A DNA stretch of 33,299 nucleotides from an uncultured delta proteobacterium. Its GTDB lineage: Bacteria > Desulfobacterota > WTBG01 > CAIYCZ01 > CAIRTM01. The translations under genes and the position numbers were made by a program. The stretch is taken from the NCBI GenBank assembly GCA_903881505.1, contig CAIRTM010000031.1, positions 1 through 33,299 on the forward strand, written 5' to 3'. The notes beneath the pieces were generated by a model. The model had not been told where the DNA came from and did no database searches. It saw nothing but the letters and a program-made list of their open reading frames with translations. Below are positions 1 through 8,919 of this stretch, piece after piece; position 1 is the first letter of the stretch; each line of letters begins with the position of its first letter.

Positions 1-225
1 GAGGACTGCACCTATAATTTGGATCTTACCTAGTTTAATTCTTTTTATTGTAGCTAGCCTTTTCTTTTCAGCGTCGTTGCTTTCGCCTTGTACCCAAACG
101 GGCTTATCTGGGCTAATTCGTCCACCAAAATCTGTCAGTTGACTGAAACCACCTTTGAGCAGATATTTCATAGCTTCCAAGTAGTTTTTAGGTGTACCTA
201 CATCGAACCAATTTCCTTTTAATGT
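1..225 (-). CDS. Fragment of a sugar-phosphate nucleotidyltransferase (both ends missing)
   Basis: The minus strand is open for 75 codons from about 225 down to base 1. It contains GNWFDVGTPKNYLEA, which matches the segment after the catalytic core of NDP-sugar pyrophosphorylases (glucose-1-phosphate thymidylyltransferase or mannose-1-phosphate guanylyltransferase type). After it comes a stretch that looks like the start of a left-handed beta-helix. No start codon exists: a stop (TGA, 231-229) lies two codons upstream of the recognisable homology. Bases 1-225 are about 40 percent GC, against mid-to-high 50s elsewhere. The piece is unrelated in composition and content to the operon beside it, and the homology breaks exactly where the composition changes. 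It may be a chimeric contig end or a real rearrangement breakpoint. The family call is fairly firm; the substrate cannot be given. Confidence 0.6.
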
Positions 226-278
226 ATATCAGTGGCTGCGGCACTAACGGCTGCATGTTCGGACCGAAAGGAGAAAGC

Positions 279-1991
279 ATGGAAAAGAAAAAATGTGTCC
301 CCAATAAGCTTCCGCAGGAGGTTTATAAGGCGCTGGAAAACATCGTCGGCCCTGAATATATCTCGCAGGACCGGGCGGTTGTCGAATGCTACAGCAATTT
401 TTGCGTGGATTCAACCGGTGCGCTGAAAAAACACGCCAAAGACCCGAGCAACATCCCGGCCTGCATTGTCCTGCCCGCAACGACCGAGGAGGTTCAGGCA
501 ATCGTGCAGGTGTGCAACCGTTTCAAGATCAAATTCATCCCGTTTACGAACGGCATGATCACATTCAACGGCCCGACAACGAACGAACCGACCGTGTGCA
601 TTCATGTAAGCCGCATGAACCGGGTGCTGGACGTGGATGAAGTTACCATGACCGCACGCCTTGAAGCCTATGCCGACTACGCCCAGGTACAGGCCGATGC
701 CATGAAAAAGGGGCTTTGGAACGGAGGTTCGCCGCTGGCAACCACGCTGTGCAAGCTATCCTCGCAGAGCGCATTCGCCGGCGTGTGGCAGACAGACCAC
801 AAGTACGGAACCCTTGGCCGCAACATCGTCAGCATCAAGCTGGTGACCGCTGGCGGTGACATTCTCGTCACCGGATCGGACACCGTTGCCGGTGTGGATG
901 ACTTCTGGGAATACGGCCCCGGCCCCGACCTGTTTTCGCTGGTTCGCGGCAGTGGAGGCACAACCGGAATCGTTACCGAAATCGTCGTGAAACTGCATGC
1001 CTGGCCGGGCGGAAAATCCCTGCCCGAACCGCCGGCGGGCAGGCCTTCAATCCCGACCTACGCGGACCCGAAGCATGACACAGGCCCGGCACCCGACCGC
1101 TACAGGCTGCTGTGGATAGAATTCCCGGATTTTGAATCCGAACTGGCCGCGCTGCGCAAGATCGGCCATGCCTGCATTGGCCAGGGGCTCAACGCCACGG
1201 GCGTCTACAATGCCTACTACTGCTCGCAGACCCAGGACATGACGCTTGAACGCGTCGAAAACAAATTTTTCCCCCCCTACAACTGCTACGTAATCATTGC
1301 CGGTGTGACGAGCGAAAAACAAATCGCTTACGAAGAAGCCGTGGTGCGCGATATTATCGCCGAAACCGGGGGCATATTCCTGTGCGACGGTCACAAGCCC
1401 GATGTGCTTGAAGCCCTTGCCCCTTGGAACCTCGACTGCATTCGCCACGTGACCGGTTTCCGCATGAACCGGCACTCCTACTGCGGCTCAAACATCCTCG
1501 GCGGCCCGGTCGACACGGTTGCCCGCAAAACCCGTCAGGTATGGTCAAAAGCCATCGAAACCTTCGGCGAAACCTATGTGACCGACCGCGGCGGCATGGA
1601 TGACACGCCGTTCTTGTATTCATCAAATCATGGGGGCCGCTTCTGGCTCACGGAAGCCGACGTGTACCCCGACCAGACCAACCCTGAACTGCTGCAAAAA
1701 GGACAGGCCCTGGTCGTGTGCGGCATTATCAATACGATTGCTGACAAATACGGACCGGGAGCCAACGGACTGGGTGTCTCCATTGAGCCGGTCACCTCGT
1801 TTATGCCCGAGGTCGGCCCGAATGCGCATCTTGTATTCCGCGGAATCCGCGACATGTTCGACCCCAACGGCCTGTGTGCGCCCGGACGGCAGATCTTCAG
1901 CAAGCAGGAATATGAGCAGTTCCCTGAGCAGGTCCTGGCAGGCCTGAACAAGCTCCGCCAGATGCACGGACTCGCTCCGGTTGAGCGCTGA
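279..1991 (+). CDS. FAD-binding oxidoreductase, GlcD/vanillyl-alcohol-oxidase type
   Basis: The 570-residue product is a soluble flavoprotein of the FAD-binding type 4 family. The PCMH-like FAD domain occupies roughly residues 50-250 (pyrophosphate-binding loop around IPFTNGM, then RGSGGTTGIVTEI). The FAD-linked oxidase C-terminal domain ends with a MFDPNGLCAPGRQIF motif, as in 4-cresol dehydrogenase, vanillyl-alcohol oxidase and GlcD relatives. I start at ATG 279 because AAAGGAG (267-273) sits five bases upstream. The frame stays open further upstream, but only into the suspect left-end junction. No Fe-S cysteine cluster is visible, so an external electron acceptor is expected. It is the first gene of a tight operon with two more flavoproteins (45-base gap to the next). 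The substrate is unknown; a hydroxy acid or aromatic alcohol would fit the family, but this is inference. Confidence 0.85.
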   Translation: MEKKKCVPNKLPQEVYKALENIVGPEYISQDRAVVECYSNFCVDSTGALKKHAKDPSNIPACIVLPATTEEVQAIVQVCNRFKIKFIPFTNGMITFNGPTTNEPTVCIHVSRMNRVLDVDEVTMTARLEAYADYAQVQADAMKKGLWNGGSPLATTLCKLSSQSAFAGVWQTDHKYGTLGRNIVSIKLVTAGGDILVTGSDTVAGVDDFWEYGPGPDLFSLVRGSGGTTGIVTEIVVKLHAWPGGKSLPEPPAGRPSIPTYADPKHDTGPAPDRYRLLWIEFPDFESELAALRKIGHACIGQGLNATGVYNAYYCSQTQDMTLERVENKFFPPYNCYVIIAGVTSEKQIAYEEAVVRDIIAETGGIFLCDGHKPDVLEALAPWNLDCIRHVTGFRMNRHSYCGSNILGGPVDTVARKTRQVWSKAIETFGETYVTDRGGMDDTPFLYSSNHGGRFWLTEADVYPDQTNPELLQKGQALVVCGIINTIADKYGPGANGLGVSIEPVTSFMPEVGPNAHLVFRGIRDMFDPNGLCAPGRQIFSKQEYEQFPEQVLAGLNKLRQMHGLAPVER

Positions 1992-2036
1992 ACCGGACAG
2001 TTACGAAATACCTACATGCACAAGAGAGGAATAACC

Positions 2037-3503
2037 ATGGCATTGCAGAAAAGCGATATCGAAGCGATTGTCGGTGCCGGCAATGTAGCCGATGATGATG
2101 CAACCATTGCCGCATTTTCAAGCGATCAAAGCGCGGTTGCGCCGCGGCGGCCCGACATGGTTGCGTATGTTGCGGGCGTGGAACAGATCCAGAAAATTGT
2201 GAGACTCGCCAACGACACCCTGACGCCGGTGACGCCCTACAGTTCCGGGCTGAACCTGCACGGGGCAGCCATCGCCGGCCAGGGCGGCATTATCATCAAC
2301 ATGTGCCGCATGAACAAAATTCTGGCCCTTGATGAAAACAACTGGTACGTAATCATCGAGCCCGGCGTGACCTACGAACAGCTGCAAAATCACCTCGCCG
2401 CCAAAGGCTACCGCATCATGGTTCCCTTCGGTGTCCCCCCGGCGCGCTCGGTTCTGACGAGCTACCTGGAGCGCGACCCGGTTATGGCAGCGCCCAGCTT
2501 CGAGCACGGCAACTTCCTGATCATGGACACTGAGATTGTGCTGCCCAATGGCGTACTGTTCAAGACCGGCAACTGGACCTCAGGCGGTGATCCGGGCGCT
2601 CCTGCAGGCCCGATCAGAAACTCCCTGTTTCGCATGTGGACAGCGGCTCAGGGAACGCTTGGCATCATGACCAAGATGGTCCTGCAGATCGAGCCTGTTC
2701 CCGAGAGAAAAATCTTCTTCGTCCCGCTCACAACCGCCGGTTCGGCTGCCACGCTCATCAAGCAGATTCAATACCGCGAAATCGGCACCGAATGCCTGCT
2801 GCTCAACAACTTCAACCTTGCGGCCATGCTCAACGACGATTGGACGGTGCCCGGGAAATTTCCCGCTGCACCGGTGCCGTCCGAGGGCTTCAGCGCTCTT
2901 CGCGGTCTGCTGCCGCCCTGGATGCTGATTGTGTCTGTCAACGGGCTGCCGCGCAGGTCTGCAGAAAAAATCGCCTACGAGCAAGAAGCTCTTCGGCAGG
3001 TGTGCGATGAGGCCAATATCGAGCTCATGGAGACAATACCGCATGTGAGCGGTGCGGCAAAAATCTTTGAGTCGGAAATGCTGCGGCCATGGAGCGTCCT
3101 GAAAAAGTTTAATTTCAAGGGGCACGTTCGCGACTTAAGCTTTAAGTGCCCTATTAATAAAATAGATGAACTCATTGATATTGCTTCAAAAATTTTACTA
3201 AAAAATGGCTATCCCCAGAGCAATGCAGGCGTATATATACTGCCGCTTGAGCGCGCTCGGGCCCTGCACTGCGAAATAGACCTGCACTGCACGGATGCCG
3301 AGGCCGCCGCTGTGAATGCCGTTTGGCTGAAAGCATCTGAAGCGCTGATGAACGCAGGAGCCTATTTCGACCGCCCCTACGGTCCGTGGGCGCCAATGGT
3401 GTACGGACGCGCCGCAGCCTACAGCACCATGCTGCGCAAACTGAAAATGGAAACCGACCCCAACAATATCATGAATCCGGGCAAGCTCTGCTTTACGAAT
3501 TAG
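2037..3503 (+). CDS. FAD-binding oxidoreductase, GlcD type (second of pair)
   Basis: The 488-residue protein has the same overall architecture as its upstream neighbour but is clearly divergent. The FAD-binding PCMH-type domain spans about residues 40-220, with TPYSSGLNLHG as the likely pyrophosphate loop and AAQGTLGIMTKMVLQIEP at its end. A C-terminal FAD-linked oxidase domain closes with DPNNIMNPGKLCF. ATG 2037 is preferred because AGAGAGGA (2023-2030) lies six bases upstream; an ATG at 2016 would add seven residues but sits ahead of that site. Two distinct members of one flavoprotein family in tandem suggest either a heteromeric enzyme or two sequential oxidations. No signal peptide and no Fe-S motif are seen. 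The family is confident; the substrate is unknown. Confidence 0.85.
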   Translation: MALQKSDIEAIVGAGNVADDDATIAAFSSDQSAVAPRRPDMVAYVAGVEQIQKIVRLANDTLTPVTPYSSGLNLHGAAIAGQGGIIINMCRMNKILALDENNWYVIIEPGVTYEQLQNHLAAKGYRIMVPFGVPPARSVLTSYLERDPVMAAPSFEHGNFLIMDTEIVLPNGVLFKTGNWTSGGDPGAPAGPIRNSLFRMWTAAQGTLGIMTKMVLQIEPVPERKIFFVPLTTAGSAATLIKQIQYREIGTECLLLNNFNLAAMLNDDWTVPGKFPAAPVPSEGFSALRGLLPPWMLIVSVNGLPRRSAEKIAYEQEALRQVCDEANIELMETIPHVSGAAKIFESEMLRPWSVLKKFNFKGHVRDLSFKCPINKIDELIDIASKILLKNGYPQSNAGVYILPLERARALHCEIDLHCTDAEAAAVNAVWLKASEALMNAGAYFDRPYGPWAPMVYGRAAAYSTMLRKLKMETDPNNIMNPGKLCFTN

Positions 3504-3544
3504 AACAGGAAGTTTATATACTACCACGGGAGGTATAGACACGA

Positions 3545-4879
3545 ATGGCAACTGATTATGATGTAATTGTTGTAGGATGCGGCCCCGCAGGACTGATGGC
3601 CTGCGGCGAGCTGGCAAAACGCGGCGTCAAGGTGCTGGGCGTTGATAAAAACCCCGACCTCGGCCGCAATACACGCACGGCTTCCGGGTACTGCTTTTTA
3701 AACCAGCCCTTCAACAATCTGGTTATCCGCACTGAAGAAAAGCCGGAAGAGAACCGCACCTATATGCATTTCGACACGCTCGGTTTTTCAACCTACTATA
3801 CCGGTATCATGCAGGGTGTCTATCACTCATACATGTTCTCTGATTCAGGCAAATGGTGGCGGGCATCCACAACGAAGAAACCCTTCTACAACCTGTTCAA
3901 CCCGAGCCAGTGCAAGAACGACCGCTATACATGGGCTGTTAAAAAAGGCGCTGAGTTTTTGCCCGAGACCCTTGCGCTGCGCGTCGAGCAGGACGCCTCG
4001 AAGGTGACGCTCGCCGTGCGCACCCGCGGAAAAAACCGGACGCTAACCTGTAAAAAAATGATCGCCTCTGACGGCCTGTCATCCCGCATGGCCAAACTCT
4101 CCGGCGCAAATAAAACCCGCACATTCTACGGCAAGGGACCGACAATCGAGTATGAAATGGTCGGCGTCAAGCCGCCCTACGAGCGCGGCGACATGTTTTT
4201 TTTCGGTGCAAAGAACTTCGGCGGAATGGCCGGCGGCCTGATCATGGTACCAAGCCCCATTGCCGAAGATGCCTACCGGCTTGAAACCATCTCTACCCTG
4301 CCCGCTTCAACCGCCTCGCTGCTGATTGAGCATTTCACGCAAAAAGGGCCCTTTTCCAGCTGGTTTAAAAACGCCGAAATTGTCGACAAAAGCGGCGCCA
4401 TGGTCGAGATGCTCACCCCCATGCTGGTGCCGCATCTGGGCAATATCCTGTTCGTGGGCGACTCGGCCGCCTGGCTTGAGTGCCTCTACCAGAGCGCGAC
4501 CATGGCAGGCTACATGGGAGCCGTTGCCTGCGAGGAAGAGCTAAAAGGCAAAAAGGGCTTTGACGGCTATACGCAATTCTGGGAAGACCATTTCGAGTGG
4601 GTCAAGAACCCTGTCCGCATGGCCGACTATATGAAGCGCGTCATGTTCCCGCGCTTTTTCACCGTACAGGAACTGGACTTTCTGTTCGACCTGTCGCAGA
4701 AATATCCGATCATCATGGAAGAGGCCGAAGCGACGCCGTACGACTTCACCACCATGGTCATGCAGCAGTTCATCGCCATGGACGAAGTGCCCGAGGAACT
4801 CAAGGATCGCATGCGAATGGTTATCAAGGCCGACATGGGCGTCCTGTCGCAGCTTATCGGCAAGGTTCAGAAGGCCTGA
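3545..4879 (+). CDS. FAD-dependent oxidoreductase, geranylgeranyl-reductase/FixC-like
   Basis: The 444-residue protein begins with a Rossmann dinucleotide fold: YDVIVVGCGPAGLMA with GxGxxG at residues 11-16. A second FAD-contact motif (ILFVGDSAAW) lies near residue 300. The order of motifs fits the GR2/geranylgeranyl-reductase-like superfamily that includes FixC and ETF-quinone oxidoreductase. The Shine-Dalgarno GGGAGG lies 11 bases before ATG 3545. It is the last gene of the flavoenzyme operon (41-base gap from the previous gene) and is followed by an intrinsic terminator. A role passing electrons between the two GlcD-type enzymes and a quinone or another carrier is plausible from the fold and context, but it is inference. 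No ferredoxin-like Cys cluster is present. Confidence 0.8.
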   Translation: MATDYDVIVVGCGPAGLMACGELAKRGVKVLGVDKNPDLGRNTRTASGYCFLNQPFNNLVIRTEEKPEENRTYMHFDTLGFSTYYTGIMQGVYHSYMFSDSGKWWRASTTKKPFYNLFNPSQCKNDRYTWAVKKGAEFLPETLALRVEQDASKVTLAVRTRGKNRTLTCKKMIASDGLSSRMAKLSGANKTRTFYGKGPTIEYEMVGVKPPYERGDMFFFGAKNFGGMAGGLIMVPSPIAEDAYRLETISTLPASTASLLIEHFTQKGPFSSWFKNAEIVDKSGAMVEMLTPMLVPHLGNILFVGDSAAWLECLYQSATMAGYMGAVACEEELKGKKGFDGYTQFWEDHFEWVKNPVRMADYMKRVMFPRFFTVQELDFLFDLSQKYPIIMEEAEATPYDFTTMVMQQFIAMDEVPEELKDRMRMVIKADMGVLSQLIGKVQKA

Positions 4880-4918
4880 GGTCCAACGGGCCACGCCCGT
4901 CAGATGCCGGCACACGAT

Positions 4919-4955
4919 AAGCGTCCCCCTTTCATGCGGGTGGACGCTTTTTTTT
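4919..4955 (+). terminator. Intrinsic terminator of the flavoenzyme operon
   Basis: The stem is AAGCGTCC (4919-4926) paired with GGACGCTT (4942-4949). The loop contains a further CCC/GGG pairing, and a run of eight T follows (4948-4955). It lies 40 bases after the stop of the third flavoenzyme gene and before the promoter region of the next gene, so it probably separates the two transcription units. Confidence 0.85.
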
Positions 4956-4977
4956 GGGATGACGGAATGCACGAGGC

Positions 4978-5006
4978 TTGACATCATGTATATATTTCTG
5001 CACTAT
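4978..5006 (+). promoter_or_regulatory. Candidate sigma70 promoter of hom
   Basis: A perfect TTGACA (4978-4983) is followed at 17 bases by CACTAT (5001-5006), a weak -10 matching three of six positions. The gap between the upstream terminator and hom must hold a promoter, and this is the best candidate seen. The -10 assignment is uncertain. Confidence 0.35.
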
Positions 5007-5082
5007 TGAATAACACCCTCCGGTGCGGCAATGCCTTTGCAGCAATCGCCGCCGGTCAAACGCATGACGAGGAGATAGCGCA

Positions 5083-6402
5083 ATGAAGCATGTCAATGTA
5101 GGCATACTGGGCCTGGGCACTGTCGGTACCGGCGCTGCAAAGATACTCAAAAAAAACGCGGCCCTGATTACGAAGCGAACCGGCTGTCCGATCCGCCTGA
5201 AGAAAGCCGCTGATGTAGACAGATCCCGTACCCGAGGTCTGTCGCTGCCTGAATGCGTGTACACAAACGATGCAGCATCCGTCATCAGCGATCCAGAAAT
5301 CGATATCGTAGTTGAGCTGATCGGCGGATTGGAACCAGCCCGTTCGCTGGTGCTGCAGGCCCTCAAAAACGGCAAGCACGTAGTCACAGCGAACAAGGCC
5401 CTGCTTTCGCACCATGGCGCCGAATTGTACGCTGCAGCAGCGCGGCATGGTGTTGAAATCGCTTTTGAAGCCAGTGTCGCCGGCGGCATACCCATCATCA
5501 GGACAATTCGGGAAGGTTTTGCCCCCGACCGCATTTTAAAATTTTACGGGATACTGAACGGAACATCCAATTACATCCTCAGCCGAATGACAGACGAGGG
5601 CGCTGATTTTGCGACTGTTCTCCGGGATGCCCAGGACAAGGGCTATGCCGAGGCTGACCCGGCCTTTGACATTGAAGGTATCGATACCCTTCACAAACTC
5701 TGCATCCTGATCGAACTGGGCTACGGCATCAGGGTAGATTACCGTAAAATCTATACCGAGGGCATCAGCAGAATCACATCGCTTGATATAGAGCATGCGC
5801 GCGAACTGGGCTACCGCATTAAGCTGCTGGCAATCTGCCGCCGCGCAGGCAGCCTGATCGATGCTCGCGTGCATCCAACACTGGTTCCCGAGCAGCACAT
5901 GCTGGCCCAGGTTCACCGGACATTCAACGCTATTTTTCTTGAGACCGCCGATGTCGGACCGACCATGTTCTACGGCCGCGGGGCCGGCATGCTTCCGACC
6001 GGCAGCGCGGTTGTCGCCGACATAATGGCAATCGCGCGCACCATGCGCAGCGCCTGCACTCACCGCGTGCCGCTGCCACTGGCAGATGCTTCCGGCAGCG
6101 GCCTGAGACTGCAGCCGGTGAAAGACATTCAATCACGTTATTATCTTCGTTTGTCAGTGGATGACCGTCCCGGAGTGCTGTCCCGCATCGCGGGCGTCCT
6201 CGGCCGCAACCGTATCAGCATATCATCGGTCATACAAAAAGGGCGTACGTCTCGCGGCGGTGCAACCGTACCTATCTTCATGCTCACGCATGAAGCACGC
6301 GAATCGGACATGCAAAACGCCATGCGTCAAATTAACCGGCTGGCGCTTGTGCGGCAGAAAACCATGCTGATTCGCATCGCAGATGAGATAAGCGGCGAAT
6401 AG
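5083..6402 (+). CDS. hom: Homoserine dehydrogenase
   Basis: The enzyme makes L-homoserine from aspartate semialdehyde, using NAD(P)H, in the threonine/methionine/isoleucine branch of aspartate-family synthesis. The 439-residue length is normal for the monofunctional enzyme. An N-terminal NAD(P)-binding fold (VGILGLGTVGTG) is followed by VTANKALL, then the catalytic domain with GILNGTSNYILSRM, and DAQDKGYAEADPAFDIEGIDTLHKL split across the family signature. A C-terminal ACT domain starts near residue 350 (YYLRLSVDDRPGVLSRIAGV), the usual allosteric site for threonine. GAGGAG lies eight bases before ATG 5083. A short hairpin without a T-run (TGAAGCA 6410-6416 with TGCTTCA 6426-6432) follows the stop. 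Confidence 0.95.
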   Translation: MKHVNVGILGLGTVGTGAAKILKKNAALITKRTGCPIRLKKAADVDRSRTRGLSLPECVYTNDAASVISDPEIDIVVELIGGLEPARSLVLQALKNGKHVVTANKALLSHHGAELYAAAARHGVEIAFEASVAGGIPIIRTIREGFAPDRILKFYGILNGTSNYILSRMTDEGADFATVLRDAQDKGYAEADPAFDIEGIDTLHKLCILIELGYGIRVDYRKIYTEGISRITSLDIEHARELGYRIKLLAICRRAGSLIDARVHPTLVPEQHMLAQVHRTFNAIFLETADVGPTMFYGRGAGMLPTGSAVVADIMAIARTMRSACTHRVPLPLADASGSGLRLQPVKDIQSRYYLRLSVDDRPGVLSRIAGVLGRNRISISSVIQKGRTSRGGATVPIFMLTHEARESDMQNAMRQINRLALVRQKTMLIRIADEISGE

Positions 6403-6473
6403 CGTCAGTTGAAGCACGTTACGTTTGCTTCACCTGCGGTGGGGATCAGGCGTTATGATGATTACTTCCCGGC

Positions 6474-6989
6474 GTGAACGACTACATCGAAATTAAGCTG
6501 CACAAAAACAAACCCCCGCAGCAGTTTTGCTGCACGCTGCTGCACAGGGAACCCGGTTATGCGGTGCTTCGCTACGTTTCCAATGAACCCGGCCAAATCG
6601 CCGACATACGCATTGGAGCAGGCTCTACGACTGTTGCACATTACTGGAGCGGACGGCCGTATGTCGTCTGGCGCATGTTTGACAGAACCGGCCGCCTGAT
6701 CGGCACCCTGTTTCACATCTGTGCTGATGTAAGGATTTTCGCCGATCATCTCAGCTATGAGGACCTGCTGCTCGACATCTGGATCGATCCCGGCGGAGCA
6801 CTGCGCATCCTTGATGAAGACGAGCTGCACGCGTGTACTGCCCGCGGTTTGCTCAGCGCCGAGGAACTGCAGCGCATAGGGCAGGCCCAGCAGCACGTTA
6901 CTGTCGCGCACGCCGGTATTATTGCCGCTCTGACCGCATTCGAGCCCGGCAATCAGCCCGAACGGACCTGCAGCGGGCCCTCATCATAA
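6474..6989 (+). CDS. DUF402-family protein (FomD-like phosphatase fold)
   Basis: The 171-residue protein carries the DUF402 hallmark in its C-terminal half: YEDLLLDIWID followed by RILDEDELHAC and a LLSAEEL helix. This is the acidic metal-binding pattern of FomD/nucleoside-diphosphatase-like members. The frame has no ATG near its start, so GTG 6474 is taken; no convincing Shine-Dalgarno site precedes it, which leaves the start uncertain. The N-terminal half is a beta-rich segment without other motifs. It lies 71 bases after hom on the same strand and 78 bases before the beta-CASP gene. The substrate is unknown; hydrolysis of a nucleotide-linked phosphate is suggested by characterised relatives, not by this sequence. 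Confidence 0.75.
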   Translation: MNDYIEIKLHKNKPPQQFCCTLLHREPGYAVLRYVSNEPGQIADIRIGAGSTTVAHYWSGRPYVVWRMFDRTGRLIGTLFHICADVRIFADHLSYEDLLLDIWIDPGGALRILDEDELHACTARGLLSAEELQRIGQAQQHVTVAHAGIIAALTAFEPGNQPERTCSGPSS

Positions 6990-7067
6990 TGTGCGTGACA
7001 ACAGTCCTTCGACTGATATATAACGGTGCAGCTGCAAAACGCTGCCTGCACGACAGAAAGGAACGGC

Positions 7068-8468
7068 ATGATTGCGAAAATAACATTCCTGGGGGCAACC
7101 GGCACGGTCACCGGTTCTAAGTACCTGCTCGAAACAAACGGGAAAAAGCTGCTGGTCGACTGCGGCCTTTTTCAGGGCCTGAAAGAACTGCGGCTTCGAA
7201 ACTGGGACAATTTTCCCGTTTCCCCTGCGGGAATCGACGCCGTCATCCTGACGCATGCCCATATCGACCACTGCGGATACCTGCCCCGACTGACCCGCCA
7301 GGGCTTCAGGGGTCCGGTCTACTGTACCCATGCGACCCGGGCCTTTTGTGATCTGCTGCTGCGCGACAGCGCGCATCTGCAGGAAGAAGATGCCCGCTGG
7401 GCCAACAAGAAAGGCTTTTCAAAGCATAAACCCGCCCTTCCGCTCTATACTCAACAGGATGTAGAAACCTGCCTTAAACAGTTCATTCCCTGCCATTACG
7501 GAGAAGACATTGTCCCGGAAGAGGGCTTGCGAATTAAATTCCGGGATGCCGGCCACATTCTGGGATCGGCCTTTGCCGATATCAAAATCACCAGGGGCGA
7601 AACCACCCGCAAAATTCTCTTCAGCGGCGATATCGGCAGCCCCAACCGGCCAATCCTGCACGACCCTGTACAGGTATACGAAGTCGACTACCTTATCGTT
7701 GAGTCAACCTACGGCGACCGCCTGCACGGCGACAGCCAGAAGGCACGCGAGCAGGATCTCGCACGGGTGATCAACGACAACTGCAAGCGGGGCGGCATTT
7801 TGATCATTCCTGCGTTTGCGGTAGGTCGCACACAGGAATTGCTGTACCACATACGGGAGCTTGAGAACCAGGGCTCAATCCCACCGCTTCCTGTGTTTAT
7901 TGATTCACCCATGGCGATCAATGCAACAGCAATCACGGCCCAGATGCAAAACGACTATGATTTGCAGGCGCGCATGCTGGTTATTGACGGCCAGGAAATC
8001 CTTAAAACAGCCAACCTGCATATCGCCAAAAGTGTTGAGGAATCTAAAGCACTGCACGCTGTCCGGGGCCCCGCCATTTTTATATCGGCCAGCGGCATGC
8101 TTGAAGGAGGCCGTGTCCTGCATCATCTGCAGGAACGCCTGCCAAAAGAGGAAAACACCGTCCTGTTCGTCGGTTATCAGGCTGAAGGCACGCGCGGCCG
8201 AGCGCTGCAAAACGGCAATGCCGAGATAAAAATCCATGGAAGCATGGTGCCGGTCAAGGCGCACGTTGAAAGCATTTCCGGCTTTTCAGGCCATGCCGAC
8301 TACCGTGAAATCCTGGCCTGGCTCATGGGTTTCAACCGGCCGCCCCGGCAGACATTTATCGTGCACGGTGAACCGGTTTCCTCGCAGGCCATGAGCGACA
8401 GGATCAAACAACACCTCGGCTGGCCCGTACATATTCCCGTTTTGGGCCAGTCGTTTGTTCTTAACTGA
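7068..8468 (+). CDS. Metallo-beta-lactamase-fold beta-CASP RNase-like protein
   Basis: The 466-residue protein is of the CPSF73/Ysh1-like class. Zinc motif 2 is LTHAHIDHCGYLP (HxHxDH), preceded by LLVDCGLFQG. Later metal ligands lie in FRDAGHILGSA and LFSGDIGSP. The beta-CASP insertion (VESTYGDR, PAFAVGRTQELL) and the RNA-specificity region (SASGMLEGGR, GYQAEGTRGR, SGFSGHADY) follow in order, so all catalytic elements appear present. ATG 7068 is chosen over an in-frame ATG-like start at 7026 because AAAGGA (7057-7062) lies five bases upstream and homology begins at IAKITFLGATGTVTGS. Family members are endo- or 5'-exoribonucleases; the cellular substrate cannot be inferred here. Confidence 0.9.
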   Translation: MIAKITFLGATGTVTGSKYLLETNGKKLLVDCGLFQGLKELRLRNWDNFPVSPAGIDAVILTHAHIDHCGYLPRLTRQGFRGPVYCTHATRAFCDLLLRDSAHLQEEDARWANKKGFSKHKPALPLYTQQDVETCLKQFIPCHYGEDIVPEEGLRIKFRDAGHILGSAFADIKITRGETTRKILFSGDIGSPNRPILHDPVQVYEVDYLIVESTYGDRLHGDSQKAREQDLARVINDNCKRGGILIIPAFAVGRTQELLYHIRELENQGSIPPLPVFIDSPMAINATAITAQMQNDYDLQARMLVIDGQEILKTANLHIAKSVEESKALHAVRGPAIFISASGMLEGGRVLHHLQERLPKEENTVLFVGYQAEGTRGRALQNGNAEIKIHGSMVPVKAHVESISGFSGHADYREILAWLMGFNRPPRQTFIVHGEPVSSQAMSDRIKQHLGWPVHIPVLGQSFVLN

Positions 8469-8592
8469 AGCACCCCCGATGATCTTGTTGCCCAGCGGCA
8501 GTTCCTGCAGTGGACATATACAGGCACCGATACGGCATAAAATCAGGAACGCGGCCTCACAGCATCGGGGATAACCTGCGTCGCTTTTTACC

Positions 8593-8623
8593 TTGCCTTT
8601 TACGCATGTTAACTATATATAAT
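8593..8623 (+). promoter_or_regulatory. Candidate sigma70 promoter of tatA
   Basis: TTGCCT (8593-8598) is followed by TATATA at 17 bases (8616-8621) or TATAAT at 19 bases (8618-8623). This puts the transcription start roughly 30 bases before the tatA start codon. Confidence 0.5.
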
Positions 8624-8659
8624 TTTAAGCCGCAATAGACCATACAGGGAGAAACCAAT

Positions 8660-8845
8660 ATGTTTGGCCTTGGAATGCCCGAATTAATCGTCATTCTTGT
8701 TTTAGTGCTCATTATTTTCGGTGCCGGCAAACTCCCGGACATCGGCCGGGGACTCGGCAAGGGGATCAAGAACTTCAAGGCTTCGCTCAACGAGCAGGAT
8801 GGAAGCGAACAGAAGAAACTCGATGACTCTTCAAAAGATCAGTGA
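8660..8845 (+). CDS. tatA: Twin-arginine translocase subunit TatA/TatE
   Basis: This small 61-residue membrane protein is part of the Tat export pore for folded proteins. An N-terminal hydrophobic helix ([15 protein letters not shown], about residues 7-21) is followed by the [17 protein letters not shown] hinge and amphipathic helix typical of TatA, then a charged tail. GGGAG lies seven bases before ATG 8660. The length is at the short end for the family. No tatB or tatC is in the window, so the partners must be elsewhere. TatA and TatE cannot be told apart from sequence alone. Confidence 0.92.
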   Translation: MFGLGMPELIVILVLVLIIFGAGKLPDIGRGLGKGIKNFKASLNEQDGSEQKKLDDSSKDQ

Positions 8846-8919
8846 TGCTGGCGCGGGGTTAAAGACTGTTCAGCGGATACTGAAGGCGGCGGATATAATG
8901 ACGCCACAACGCCAGGCCT

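Noticed and set aside
1-240. Mobile-element end at the left junction
   Set aside because: No terminal inverted repeat, target duplication or transposase sequence is visible; a contig chimera explains it better.
8474-8570. CCCCGATG / CATCGGGG inverted repeat after the beta-CASP gene
   Set aside because: The arms are eight bases long and 81 bases apart, with no T-run, so this is too weak to call a terminator.
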